Positions 29,119-38,305 of a stretch of DNA of 64,000 bases are shown one piece after another. The DNA is from an uncultured Lachnospiraceae bacterium. GTDB taxonomy: Bacteria; Bacillota; Clostridia; Lachnospirales; Lachnospiraceae. The DNA is taken from NCBI GenBank assembly GCA_947174665.1, contig CAMWJV010000004.1, forward strand, positions 1 through 64,000, in the 5' to 3' direction. Every line of letters begins with the position of its first letter. Within the stretch, counting starts at the first letter, position 1. The position numbers and the translations under genes were made by a program. The notes under the pieces were generated by a model. It worked only from the letters and a program-made list of their open reading frames with translations, searched no databases and was not told the DNA's origin.

Positions 29119-30576
29119 TCATTCTCCCCTTTCTTTCAGAAACTCCAGCACCCCGGCAAACTCCATGCCGTGAGATGCCTTGATAAGTACCGTACTTCCC
29201 TCGGGAATGTATTCCTTCTGTTTCTCTTCCAGCGCTTTCAACAGCGTCTCCCTGTCAGGGAAATGTGTAATATACGTTGTCTCTTCGGCATGATCTGCCG
29301 CTGCCCGGAAAGTATGTTGTGAATTTTCACCCACACAGATTATCCTGTCAATGCCTGCCGCCGCGGCATACTCACCTACTCCTGCGTGCAGCGCGTCAGA
29401 ATTCTCACCCAGCTCAAACATGTCGCCCAGTATGGCAACCTTCTCCGTATCCGCCATAGCCAGCAGATCAATGGCAGCACGCATGGACGCCGGATTTGCA
29501 TTATAGCAGTCGTCAATCAAAGTATATTTTGAAAGTCGGATCAGGTTATTTCGCCCGCTGACAGGCTCTATTTTTGCGATACCCCGGGCAATCTCCTTAA
29601 GGGTAAGCCCAAACAGCACCGCCACACATGCAGCCGCTGCCGCATTCAGAACCATATGGGATCCGGGAAGCGGAACGTGCACTGACAGTTCAGTAGTTTT
29701 ATTCACTTTCTCCGAATTTTCGGACGGATAAAACCGCAGCGTTGCATCACTTCCCCACAGTCCATGACTCTCAATATTTTCTGCTGTGACCTCCTCTGAC
29801 AGATTCCCGCCAAATCCGAAAAAGTGTGGCTTATGGCCCTTCACTTCCGCCAGGGCGCTCAGCTTGTCATCCTCACCGTTCAGACAGACCTCTCCGTCCT
29901 CTGCCATAAAGTCAAATATTTCCGATTTCGCCTTCAGTATGCCATCCCTTGTCTTCAAATTCTCCAGATGGCACTGTCCTATATTGGTTATGACACAAAT
30001 GTCAGGTCGCACCATTTTGCTGAGCCGGTGCATCTCGCCAAAATCACTGATCCCCATTTCCACCACGGCCGCCTCATGGTTCTCACGGATGCGCAGCAGT
30101 GTCAGAGGAACCCCGATTTCATTGTTGAAATTGCCTTCCGTCTTCAGCACATTCAGCTTTTCTGCCAGTACCCCGGCAATAAATTCCTTTGTGCTGGTCT
30201 TTCCCACACTTCCTGTAATTCCCACAACACGGATGTCCAGCTTTCTCCGGTAATACTCCGCAACGTCCTTCAGCGCCTGCAGAGATTCCTCTACCAACAC
30301 ATAACTGCCCCAGCAGGAGCAGTCCGTACCTGTCTCCTCCTGCACCTGCTCCGGTGTTTTCTGAACCACCGCAAGACCTGCACCCGCTTCAAATACCTGG
30401 CTGACAAATCTGTGTCCGTCTACCCTTTCTCCAATCGTAGCAAAAAACACGCCCCCCGCCTCGATTTTGCGGGAGTCAATCACCGCAGAACTGACATATG
30501 TGTCACCACTTACATCTCCCCGTAATACCAGCTTTCCTCCACAGGCTTCGGCAATTTCCCTGACAGATAAATTCAT
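29119..30576 (-). CDS. murF: UDP-N-acetylmuramoyl-tripeptide--D-alanyl-D-alanine ligase
   Basis: GITGSVGKTSTKEFIAGVL, TEGNFNNEIGVPLTLL, YNANPASM; start at MNLSVREIAE. Confidence 0.92.
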   Translation of the reverse strand: MNLSVREIAEACGGKLVLRGDVSGDTYVSSAVIDSRKIEAGGVFFATIGERVDGHRFVSQVFEAGAGLAVVQKTPEQVQEETGTDCSCWGSYVLVEESLQALKDVAEYYRRKLDIRVVGITGSVGKTSTKEFIAGVLAEKLNVLKTEGNFNNEIGVPLTLLRIRENHEAAVVEMGISDFGEMHRLSKMVRPDICVITNIGQCHLENLKTRDGILKAKSEIFDFMAEDGEVCLNGEDDKLSALAEVKGHKPHFFGFGGNLSEEVTAENIESHGLWGSDATLRFYPSENSEKVNKTTELSVHVPLPGSHMVLNAAAAACVAVLFGLTLKEIARGIAKIEPVSGRNNLIRLSKYTLIDDCYNANPASMRAAIDLLAMADTEKVAILGDMFELGENSDALHAGVGEYAAAAGIDRIICVGENSQHTFRAAADHAEETTYITHFPDRETLLKALEEKQKEYIPEGSTVLIKASHGMEFAGVLEFLKERGE

Positions 30577-30581
30577 TTTAT

Positions 30582-31604
30582 TCAACCTACCAAACCTTTC
30601 TGCAAAATCTTCTCGCACAATGCAGGAAAGTCCATTCCCGCCGCAGCCGCCTCCTGGGGAAGCAGTGAAACCGGAGTCATCCCGGGCAGCGTATTTGCCT
30701 CCAGACAAAACACCTTCTCCTCATGATTCATCCGAAAATCCATCCTGGCGTAATTTTTCAGCCGCAGTGCACAAAATACCAGCTCTGCCATCCTTTGAAG
30801 CTCAGCCGTCTTTTCCTCCGACAGCTCTGCGGGACATGTCTCCACCGTACTGCCTGCCTGATATTTGTTTTTGTAATCATAAAATCCTGCCTTTGGCGCT
30901 ATCTCAATGACAGGAAGTGCTTTCCCGTCCATCACACCCACTGAGAATTCCCTGCCCTCTATGTACTGCTCAATGATTGCCTCGTTGTCATACCGGAATG
31001 CCTCTTCCTTTGCCGCTTTATATTCCTCCTCATCTCTGGCAATGCAGACTCCAACGCTGGAACCGCCGCAGCATGCCTTGACAATGCAGGGAAAAGGCAC
31101 TTTTTCCTGCTCTGTCTCCCCCTTTTTCAGCCGGATACCCGCAGGTGTGGGAATGTTATAGGCCTTGAAAATATCCTTGGTAATCCCCTTATCCATAGCC
31201 ATGGCGGAACTGACAAAGTCTGTCCCCGTATAGGGAATACCCAGCAGTTCAAAACAAGCCTGTATTTTTCCGTCTTCACCGTTTGCCCCATGCAGCGCCA
31301 AAAACACACAGTCTGCTTCCCCGCAGATTTTCAGCACATTCGGCCCGAAAAAGCTCTTCCCGCCATCCCTGCGCAGCGCTCGGATCTCCTCCAGATCAGG
31401 ATTTTTCTCACTGATGCCGCCTATCTCGGCCGCCCAATCCACATCCCGCCGGAAAATGTCCTCCGTTTCTCCCTCGTATCCCAGATAGACATCCAGCAAA
31501 ACCGCCTGATGTCCGTTTCCCTTCATTGCTTTGTAGATCATACTTCCGGAGCTTAAGGACACATCCCGCTCCGTGCTGGTTCCCCCTGCCAAGACCACAA
31601 CTTT
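30582..31604 (-). CDS. ddl: D-alanine--D-alanine ligase
   Basis: MKVVVLAGGTSTERDVSLSSG, ALHGANGEDGKIQ, EFSVGVMDG, LEANTLPGMTPVSLLPQ. Confidence 0.93.
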   Translation of the reverse strand, partial: KVVVLAGGTSTERDVSLSSGSMIYKAMKGNGHQAVLLDVYLGYEGETEDIFRRDVDWAAEIGGISEKNPDLEEIRALRRDGGKSFFGPNVLKICGEADCVFLALHGANGEDGKIQACFELLGIPYTGTDFVSSAMAMDKGITKDIFKAYNIPTPAGIRLKKGETEQEKVPFPCIVKACCGGSSVGVCIARDEEEYKAAKEEAFRYDNEAIIEQYIEGREFSVGVMDGKALPVIEIAPKAGFYDYKNKYQAGSTVETCPAELSEEKTAELQRMAELVFCALRLKNYARMDFRMNHEEKVFCLEANTLPGMTPVSLLPQEAAAAGMDFPALCEKILQKGLVG

Positions 31605-31611
31605 CATACTC

Positions 31612-32919
31612 TTATAATCCTTCCTTTTCATGTTCGCCTGCCTCATGAAGCGCTGCCAGCTGGGCTAAAAGCAGCAGATAGCTGCTCCGGTCCTCCCCGT
31701 TTTCATAAAAGCAGACTGATTCCAGATTCCGGCCCATGAGATAATGTAAAAACTCCTCCAGGACTCCCGTATATTGATAATTATTCACAATATAGTTCTC
31801 ACATGACAGTCCCATCGCTGCTCTCATCAGATCCGCAGCCCCGTTGTTCTTCGCTGCGACAGGATGAATCATATCGATATAATGTTTCGAGATTTCCTCG
31901 GCCCTGTCCCTCACATTTTCCATAAAATTCCAACACAGATTAAAATCCACTTTCTGCCTGGTGTTCATATAAGTCATGACGGCATACAGGTATGACCGCT
32001 CCTCCAGATAGCTGCTGTTGTCCTTAAAAAAGTCCTTATAGTCGATAATCTGCTGCCGGTATGTATAGCGTCCGGTTGCACGGTACAGCTCAGTCAATGC
32101 AAAAAAAGTATCGGCATCCCTGCCAATGCCGGTCTTCACCTGCCCGAATACCGTGGAGGCACGCCTCAGACAGTCCGTGGCATATTTTCGGTCAAACTTC
32201 TGGTATAGGTAGCCGAACTTTGCAAGGAATGCCGCATACAGCGCCTCTTCCTCCCCGTCCACATCGTTCTCCTCCATGTAGGAAACCCAGCCCCGCAATT
32301 CCTTCAGGACATCCGGGACCTCATCTCCGTCCTCATCAGGGAATATGCCGGCATACCATTCATATGCCTCCAACAGGTCAACTGTTTCCGGCAGAGTAAT
32401 GGTCCGTTCCCGAATGCTGTCCGCCAGTTCCCTGTAGACTTCCGTAAACAGAGTCATATACCGCTTTTCACGAATATCAAAAGGAGTGGAACAGCCGATA
32501 ATATCACATTCCAGATAATAGATTCCGGTCTGCCGGAATTCACTGAAATCCAAATAGCCGGAGTAAATCCCCAGGTCATCATGGTAGATAATATCCTCCA
32601 CCGTTCCCCTGTAAACTTCTTCTCCGGTCAGCGCATCCACCAATCCGAACTCCTCCGGCAGATTCCGTCCCTTCACGGCCGCCACCTTCCCGTCACCGGC
32701 AGCATATCCCCTTGTGTCCACCAATATATTCGGCAACTGCCGGGGAACCGCATAATCTATCACCGGAGTTCCCTCCATGCTGACAACTCCTGCATATGGA
32801 TTTTTTACAACATTATTTTCCTCAGTCTCTCCCTGCTCCTGCACTTCCCCGCAGCCGGATAAAAGCCCCATTGTCAGGAACAAAAGAAGAAAGAAACTGA
32901 AGCTTCTGCAAATTTTCAT
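31612..32919 (-). CDS. Lipoprotein with cellulase N-terminal Ig-like domain and a divergent GH9-like (alpha/alpha) domain
   Basis: Lipobox MGLLSGCGE; RGYAAGDGKVAAV...YYLECD Ig-like; LHYLMGRNLESVCFYENG resembles the GH9 DYxLGxNPxxxS region. Confidence 0.6.
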   Translation of the reverse strand: MKICRSFSFFLLLFLTMGLLSGCGEVQEQGETEENNVVKNPYAGVVSMEGTPVIDYAVPRQLPNILVDTRGYAAGDGKVAAVKGRNLPEEFGLVDALTGEEVYRGTVEDIIYHDDLGIYSGYLDFSEFRQTGIYYLECDIIGCSTPFDIREKRYMTLFTEVYRELADSIRERTITLPETVDLLEAYEWYAGIFPDEDGDEVPDVLKELRGWVSYMEENDVDGEEEALYAAFLAKFGYLYQKFDRKYATDCLRRASTVFGQVKTGIGRDADTFFALTELYRATGRYTYRQQIIDYKDFFKDNSSYLEERSYLYAVMTYMNTRQKVDFNLCWNFMENVRDRAEEISKHYIDMIHPVAAKNNGAADLMRAAMGLSCENYIVNNYQYTGVLEEFLHYLMGRNLESVCFYENGEDRSSYLLLLAQLAALHEAGEHEKEGL

Positions 32920-32968
32920 GCCAGCCTCCATTTGTAACAAGCAACACATGATGCTCGCTGAGCAGTGG

Positions 32969-32996
32969 TTCGGAAAATCGTAGATTTTCCGAACTC
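32969..32996. repeat. Perfect 12-bp-arm inverted repeat
   Basis: GTTCGGAAAATC gta GATTTTCCGAAC, preceded by TGCTC gct GAGCA. Confidence 0.75.
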
Positions 32997-33033
32997 ACGG
33001 ACATTATACCAGTAAAACAGCCGAAACGCAATC

Positions 33034-34203
33034 TTATTCCCCTGCCTCATACACAATCTTCCCGTCTATGATCGTGTACAGCGTCTCCGTGAAAACTTCC
33101 ATGGGATTGCCGGTAAAGACAGCAATGTCCGCGTCCTTTCCCACCTCAAGACTGCCCACACGGTCTGCCACACCACATATCTTTGCCGGATAAATCGTTA
33201 TGGCGCGGTAACCTTCCTCCAAAGGCAGTCCCGACTTCACCGCAAGCCCCGCACAGAGCGGCAGCGAAGCTATCAGCGACACGGGATGATCCGTGGTCAC
33301 TGCTGTCATGACTCCGGCCCGGTTTAAAATTCCCACTGTCTTAAACGCCATATTCTGAACTTCAATTTTACTCCGGCTGGCCAGATCCGGCCCTACAATG
33401 GCAGGAAATTTTTCCGCCGCCAGCTCTTCCGCAATCAGATGTCCTTCAGAGCAGTGGTCAAGAGTCATGCGCAGGTTGAATTCCTTTGCGATGCGGATTG
33501 CCGTAAAAATATCGTCCGCCCGGTGCACATGAGCCTTAATGGGGATTTCCCGGTTTAGCACCGGCAGCCAGCACTCCAGCTGAAAATCCTGCTCGAAACA
33601 CTCGCCCTTTTGCCTGGCCTCTTTTTTCTTCCCGGCATATGCAGCTGCCCGGGTCAGCTCCTCCCGCAGCATTCCTGCAATTGACATTCTGGTGGCCGGA
33701 CTTTTCCCCTGACCGGAATAATTCACCTTCGGATTTTCTCCGAAGGCCACTTTCATTGCGGCCGGCGCTTTCACGATCAAATCATCGATTCTGCGCCCTT
33801 TAGTCTTCAGAAAGGCGAATTGCCCGCCAACCACATTTGCACTGCCCGGACCTATCATGGCCGAGGTGATTCCGGCCCTCACCGCATCATCAAAGGCTGC
33901 GTCCATGGTATTGATGGCGTCAATCGCCCGGAGCCAGGGCGTGATGGGGTTGACAGTCTCATTACAGTCATCTCCCTCCATGCCCTTTTTCTCCTCCGTA
34001 ATGCCCATATGGCAATGAGCCTCTATGATACCGGGCATGATCAAGCCGTTTTCAATTTCCAATACCCTCTCATAAGCAGCGGGATGAACTACTATTTCAT
34101 CCCGCCTTCCAATCTCTGCAATTTTCCCGTCCACGACATGAATACATCCCTCGGGAATGTCCTCTCCCGCCATGGTCTTGATAGTTCCACCGACTATATA
34201 CAT
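33034..34203 (-). CDS. Amidohydrolase family protein (imidazolonepropionase-like)
   Basis: IIEAHCHMG, KAHVHRADDIF, LDHCSEGH, TDHPV, GKDADIAVFTGNP. Confidence 0.87.
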   Translation of the reverse strand: MYIVGGTIKTMAGEDIPEGCIHVVDGKIAEIGRRDEIVVHPAAYERVLEIENGLIMPGIIEAHCHMGITEEKKGMEGDDCNETVNPITPWLRAIDAINTMDAAFDDAVRAGITSAMIGPGSANVVGGQFAFLKTKGRRIDDLIVKAPAAMKVAFGENPKVNYSGQGKSPATRMSIAGMLREELTRAAAYAGKKKEARQKGECFEQDFQLECWLPVLNREIPIKAHVHRADDIFTAIRIAKEFNLRMTLDHCSEGHLIAEELAAEKFPAIVGPDLASRSKIEVQNMAFKTVGILNRAGVMTAVTTDHPVSLIASLPLCAGLAVKSGLPLEEGYRAITIYPAKICGVADRVGSLEVGKDADIAVFTGNPMEVFTETLYTIIDGKIVYEAGE

Positions 34204-34220
34204 AGGCTCCCTTATCCTCC

Positions 34221-35174
34221 TTAGCGGAACAGGATTTCCGGGTCCACAGGTTTTCCGTTCAATGTCAGCTTCAGATAAAGATTTGCTCCCTCAACACAAA
34301 AGTACTTGGTAGGAGCTGCAACCGACGCTATCATGTCTCCTGAGTCAACATAACTGTTCAGCGCAACATTAAGACCCTTGAGCTGTCCATAGGTTATCTG
34401 ATAGCCGTCACCCAAATCCATGGTGACTGCCTGGCCAATCTCAGAATCCCGGAAAATATCAATGACCTTGCCCGTGGCACATGCCAGCACAGGTGTCCCT
34501 TCCTGTGCAGCCAGCATCAGTGCCGGATTATACTTATAAACCTCCAGAGTTGAAAAATATTCGCTGCCGCCCATATTGAACGGAATCAGCACTTCACCCT
34601 CCAGCGGGCGGCGCAGTCCGTCACTCTCTGCAAAATGCAGCTCCGGGCCGCTGATTTCCCCAATTGCCTGTTCCACAACTGCCTGCTCCTGGATGATCGG
34701 CTCTGTGTTTGCCTGTCCAACACTTGTCTCCTGAGGTATTTCCTTTGCCTCCGGCTCCTCTGTATTTAAAGGCTCTTCCGTCTTCGGAGCTTCCTCTATA
34801 TTCGGAGTCTCTTCCTCAATTATAGGTTCCTCTCCCAGCACGGTGGTCAATCCCGGAATTTCTATATTGCCTGAACCTGCTTCCAGTGGCATATAGTCCA
34901 GGTCATCCTCCGGATAGAATCCCTCATCAATTATCCTGTCAAAGAAATCCTCCTCTTCATCGACAACCGGCGTATTCCTGGCTATCTCCTTACTTTTCTC
35001 CTCTACATTGTCCTCAATTGCCGTAAAGTCCAGGGTATACCCGTCATCCTGCGACTTTTGATCTCCCGCCTGCATGTAAATGCCTGTCATTGTCAGTGCC
35101 GTAAGCACAAAGGCCGATGAGGCAATCATGATGATTCTTTCCTTTTTTGCATTGTCTTTTCTATTTCTTTTCAT
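34221..35174 (-). CDS. Membrane-anchored protein with degenerate M23/LytM domain
   Basis: N-terminal TM, acidic EEP/TEEP linker, LytM-like fold PALMLAAQEGTPVLACATGKVIDIF...LGDGYQITYGQL...NGKPVDPEILF without metal ligands. Confidence 0.7.
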   Translation of the reverse strand: MKRNRKDNAKKERIIMIASSAFVLTALTMTGIYMQAGDQKSQDDGYTLDFTAIEDNVEEKSKEIARNTPVVDEEEDFFDRIIDEGFYPEDDLDYMPLEAGSGNIEIPGLTTVLGEEPIIEEETPNIEEAPKTEEPLNTEEPEAKEIPQETSVGQANTEPIIQEQAVVEQAIGEISGPELHFAESDGLRRPLEGEVLIPFNMGGSEYFSTLEVYKYNPALMLAAQEGTPVLACATGKVIDIFRDSEIGQAVTMDLGDGYQITYGQLKGLNVALNSYVDSGDMIASVAAPTKYFCVEGANLYLKLTLNGKPVDPEILFR

Positions 35175-35272
35175 GGCTGCTTTCCTTCCTTTTCCGCTGA
35201 AAATACATTGTAAGAACTGCTTCTTCACAATCATTTTTCCCGAATCAAAAGGAAATATGCGAACATCTTACA

Positions 35273-35309
35273 TAAAAAAAGAACGCATTGACTGTTTTCT
35301 ATGCGTTCT
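35273..35309 (-). terminator. Intrinsic terminator
   Basis: Minus strand AGAACGCAT...ATGCGTTCT followed by TTTTTT. Confidence 0.85.
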
Positions 35310-35355
35310 GTGCTGTGTAACTATTCTGTTGTGATATTGTCAGTCAAACAGGAAT

Positions 35356-36204
35356 TTAGTGAGATACACACTTTTTACAAAATTCTTGCACAATATCCAA
35401 TATCGGATCACTATAATATGTCGCACCACCATGTGCATCATTTTCTGTAAATTCATAGTAAACAACATTATGATGGGAAGCAACAAGTTTTTCATAAAGC
35501 ATTCTGCTGTTTGCCACAGACACAATCGGGTCATATTCACTGTGCATAAGCAATATTGGTGGAAGCTCGATATTCTCTGATATATACATAGAACAAGAAG
35601 CCTTCTCTGCAAGTTCTTCATGACCTTCAATTTTATCAACACCAAGAAGTACAGCAGACGGACGAATTTTCATCCATGGCGGAAGTTCTTCTTTTGCGCA
35701 GATCAGCAAATCTGTTGAGCCACTTTCACAAATAACTCCGGCAATTTTCGGTAATGCATTGCATAATCCATGTGCATTAAAAAGAACCGACATCATAGCA
35801 ATATGTCCGCCGGAGGAATTTCCCATAAGGAAAATCTTACTTATATCAATATGAAAATTATCTGCAATACCCGGAATGAAATTTAATGCGTTATATACAT
35901 CTTCAATTTGAGCCGGAAAAACTGCAATATCAGACTCACGATACTCCATTGCGGCAACCACAAAGCCCCGTCTGGCAAGAAGCGCATATTGCGGAATGTC
36001 ATTGTACATTTCCTGTTTATGCCAGGCAGAACCCGGAATAAATAAGATGAGCGGATACTTTTCATTATCTCTCATTTCCGGCTTATATGGGAAAAGAATC
36101 TGCAAGTATCTCTTACAATTACCATAATCAAAATACTCCCAATTTTGTGAGTATAGGCATTGTATTTCGCTGGAATCAGCTGCAATCTTAATTTTATGTT
36201 TCAC
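35356..36204 (-). CDS. Alpha/beta hydrolase (esterase family)
   Basis: LFIPGSAWHKQE, GNSSGGHIAM (GxSxGG), SEYDPIV, ENDAHGG catalytic triad context. Confidence 0.87.
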   Translation of the reverse strand: MKHKIKIAADSSEIQCLYSQNWEYFDYGNCKRYLQILFPYKPEMRDNEKYPLILFIPGSAWHKQEMYNDIPQYALLARRGFVVAAMEYRESDIAVFPAQIEDVYNALNFIPGIADNFHIDISKIFLMGNSSGGHIAMMSVLFNAHGLCNALPKIAGVICESGSTDLLICAKEELPPWMKIRPSAVLLGVDKIEGHEELAEKASCSMYISENIELPPILLMHSEYDPIVSVANSRMLYEKLVASHHNVVYYEFTENDAHGGATYYSDPILDIVQEFCKKCVSH

Positions 36205-36275
36205 TTATTCTCTCCTTAGATTTAATTCTTAGATATAATCTTTATATTATCAGAATAGCATTAAAAACACAATAA

Positions 36276-36302
36276 AAACAGGGAGGCAGCTCCTCCCTGT
36301 TT
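36276..36302. terminator. Bidirectional-type intrinsic terminator
   Basis: AAACAGGGAGG cagct CCTCCCTGTTT, perfect 11-bp stem. Confidence 0.85.
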
Positions 36303-36322
36303 AAAATTCCGCTCAGCAGTAC

Positions 36323-37525
36323 TCAGGCCTGCTTTTCATATTTTGCAACATCCACATGCTGCACGGTTCCTACATTCCCGTTCTCATACAGGAACACTCC
36401 CGTATTGCGTATGGCACCCAGTGTCTGTCCATTTGTTCCCTTCTGGGTGAAATCCGTGGACGCATTCTGCAGACAGATGGCTCCTACTCCCTTATCCGCA
36501 AGAGTGTACAGCACATCCTTCCCGTTCTCGTCCTTTGTCCAAATCTTCAACTTATCCCACACGGCGTCATTCTCATCAATCCAGCCATTGCCGTCCTCAT
36601 CATACTTTGCCAGATCCGCAAAGCCGTTGCCGCTGGCTGTACCGAACAGTTCCTTACCGTCATTGATGACACCATCGCCGTTCTTATCCAGGGCAAGATA
36701 CCCGCTTCCGGCTCCAAGCTGTGATACTTCATCCTTCTCTCCGTCGCCGTCAATGTCAAAATAGAAGGTCTGATCCTCCAGCTGTGCCACATCTGTGTCA
36801 AGGTTGATGACCAGCGGGTCGCAGAAGCTGAAAGACGCAAGCTCCAGATCCTCCCTGTAATACTCCTGAAATTCCCGGCTCATACCCACATTGACATTGA
36901 AATTAATCTCTCTTCCGTCTGAGGTTTTCACCATGCCCGTGGTGGAAAAGGAAGTACTTTCCGACTCCTCAAAATAGGTCTCCTGTCCCAGGCTTAAGAC
37001 CTTCATATTTGTCACCAGCGTTCTGGGCTTCATCATCAAAAGACCGTTTTGATAATACATTTCGTTTCCATTATTGCCATTTGCCGAAGCGGCATTCACG
37101 TTTTCCCCGTTTACTCCTCCGGTCTGGGATGATCCGGATTCAATGCCGTTTTCCTGCATCCACTGGCTCCAACGATTTCGCCTTGCGGCAAACAACAGAT
37201 CAAATATGTAGCGTATGGTCTGCTGCTTGATGTCCGCATAAGTCTGATTCACCGAACTGCGTATGGATACGCCGGAGGTAGTGGCCTGTAATCTGGTCTG
37301 CCAGTCCTGAAGCGTGGTAACATTCGCTTCTTTCCCCTCCTCCGCGGCATTTTCCTCCGCATTTCCGGTGTTTCCCGTATTGCCGCCCACGGCAGCATTC
37401 AGGGTATTATTGCCCTGTGTCAGGCCCTGCTGATAGTCCATTATCGTGAATCTCCTGACTGTTGTGTTAGAAGCTTTGTAGCTTCTGGCGGATTCCATTC
37501 CTACTGCACTGGAATCAATTCTCAA
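36323..37525 (-). CDS. EF-hand/VCBS-like calcium-binding-type protein, candidate SigD-regulon member
   Basis: DIDGDGEKDEV, DKNGDGVINDGKELFG, DEDGNGWIDENDAVWDKLKIW; no signal peptide. Confidence 0.75.
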   Translation of the reverse strand: MRIDSSAVGMESARSYKASNTTVRRFTIMDYQQGLTQGNNTLNAAVGGNTGNTGNAEENAAEEGKEANVTTLQDWQTRLQATTSGVSIRSSVNQTYADIKQQTIRYIFDLLFAARRNRWSQWMQENGIESGSSQTGGVNGENVNAASANGNNGNEMYYQNGLLMMKPRTLVTNMKVLSLGQETYFEESESTSFSTTGMVKTSDGREINFNVNVGMSREFQEYYREDLELASFSFCDPLVINLDTDVAQLEDQTFYFDIDGDGEKDEVSQLGAGSGYLALDKNGDGVINDGKELFGTASGNGFADLAKYDEDGNGWIDENDAVWDKLKIWTKDENGKDVLYTLADKGVGAICLQNASTDFTQKGTNGQTLGAIRNTGVFLYENGNVGTVQHVDVAKYEKQA

Positions 37526-37597
37526 TTTATTTTATATTCCTCCTGTCCTCATGCTTTTTTGCTTTCCACTGTCCCTGCACTCGTCAGCTTCCGGGGC

Positions 37598-37684
37598 AAA
37601 AAAAGATGGCATCCGATGAGAATTCTGCTTCTCATTCAAACACCATCCGTGGTCTCCTATACTCGGTGACAGTTGGCCAACTGT
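37598..37684 (-). promoter_or_regulatory. Structured 5' leader with 16-bp palindrome and terminator-like hairpin
   Basis: ACAGTTGGCCAACTGT; GATGG[...ATGAGAA/TTCTCAT...]CCATC followed on minus strand by 7 T. Confidence 0.65.
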
Positions 37685-37699
37685 TTCCCTACATATAGT

Positions 37700-37726
37700 A
37701 TATCGACACTTTTTCAATTTACTTTA
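37700..37726 (-). promoter_or_regulatory. Sigma-D promoter match
   Basis: Minus strand TAAA-N15-GTCGATAT (7/8 in the -10 element). Confidence 0.65.
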
Positions 37727-37734
37727 GTAACCAT

Positions 37735-38283
37735 CTATTCCGACTGTTCGGGTTTTTGCGGCTTCGGCACAGCCGTGCCCGGCATGGGCATTCCCGTCCT
37801 CTTTGCCGCCATCTGCCGGGCCTGTGCCACCCGAGCCGCTATCATTCCGGCTACCATCTCCTTCGGCACAACCACGTTTGCCCCCATGGGATTAATGACA
37901 AATCCCAGTGCAGGACTCTCATTTCCCTGAGCATCCCGCCGCAGAAGCATGTTTGCATAGTCATCAAACTTCAGAGAGAAGGTGGGCATTTCTTTATTTT
38001 TCTCCACCCACTTCCTATACTCCACAGTGTCGGTAAAGCCCATAAAAAATTTTTTGCCATCCGGCGTTGCAAGCATAGGAAACTGCACCCTGCTTCCGGG
38101 CGCTACGGCCAGATTTCCTTCTTCATCCTCCGCAGGCTCCGGATCGATGATAGCAGGAGCCTGAAATGACGCCTTCGTCAGTTCCGTCACAAACATATTG
38201 CGGTGATCCGGCGTATCCTCCGCCTTCATCAACTCAATACATCCCACAAGCATGGGATTGGATACAGTTTTATTAAATTCCAT
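37735..38283 (-). CDS. SseB-like family protein
   Basis: MEFNKTVSNPMLVGCIELMK...QFPMLATPDGKKFFMGFTDTVEYRKW. Confidence 0.75.
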   Translation of the reverse strand: MEFNKTVSNPMLVGCIELMKAEDTPDHRNMFVTELTKASFQAPAIIDPEPAEDEEGNLAVAPGSRVQFPMLATPDGKKFFMGFTDTVEYRKWVEKNKEMPTFSLKFDDYANMLLRRDAQGNESPALGFVINPMGANVVVPKEMVAGMIAARVAQARQMAAKRTGMPMPGTAVPKPQKPEQSE

Positions 38284-38305
38284 ACAATATTCCTTTCTCC
38301 GGACT

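Noticed and set aside
37532-37717. 61-aa minus-strand ORF upstream of the EF-hand protein
   Set aside because: Overlaps the structured leader and terminator-like hairpin; no SD or sensible protein character.
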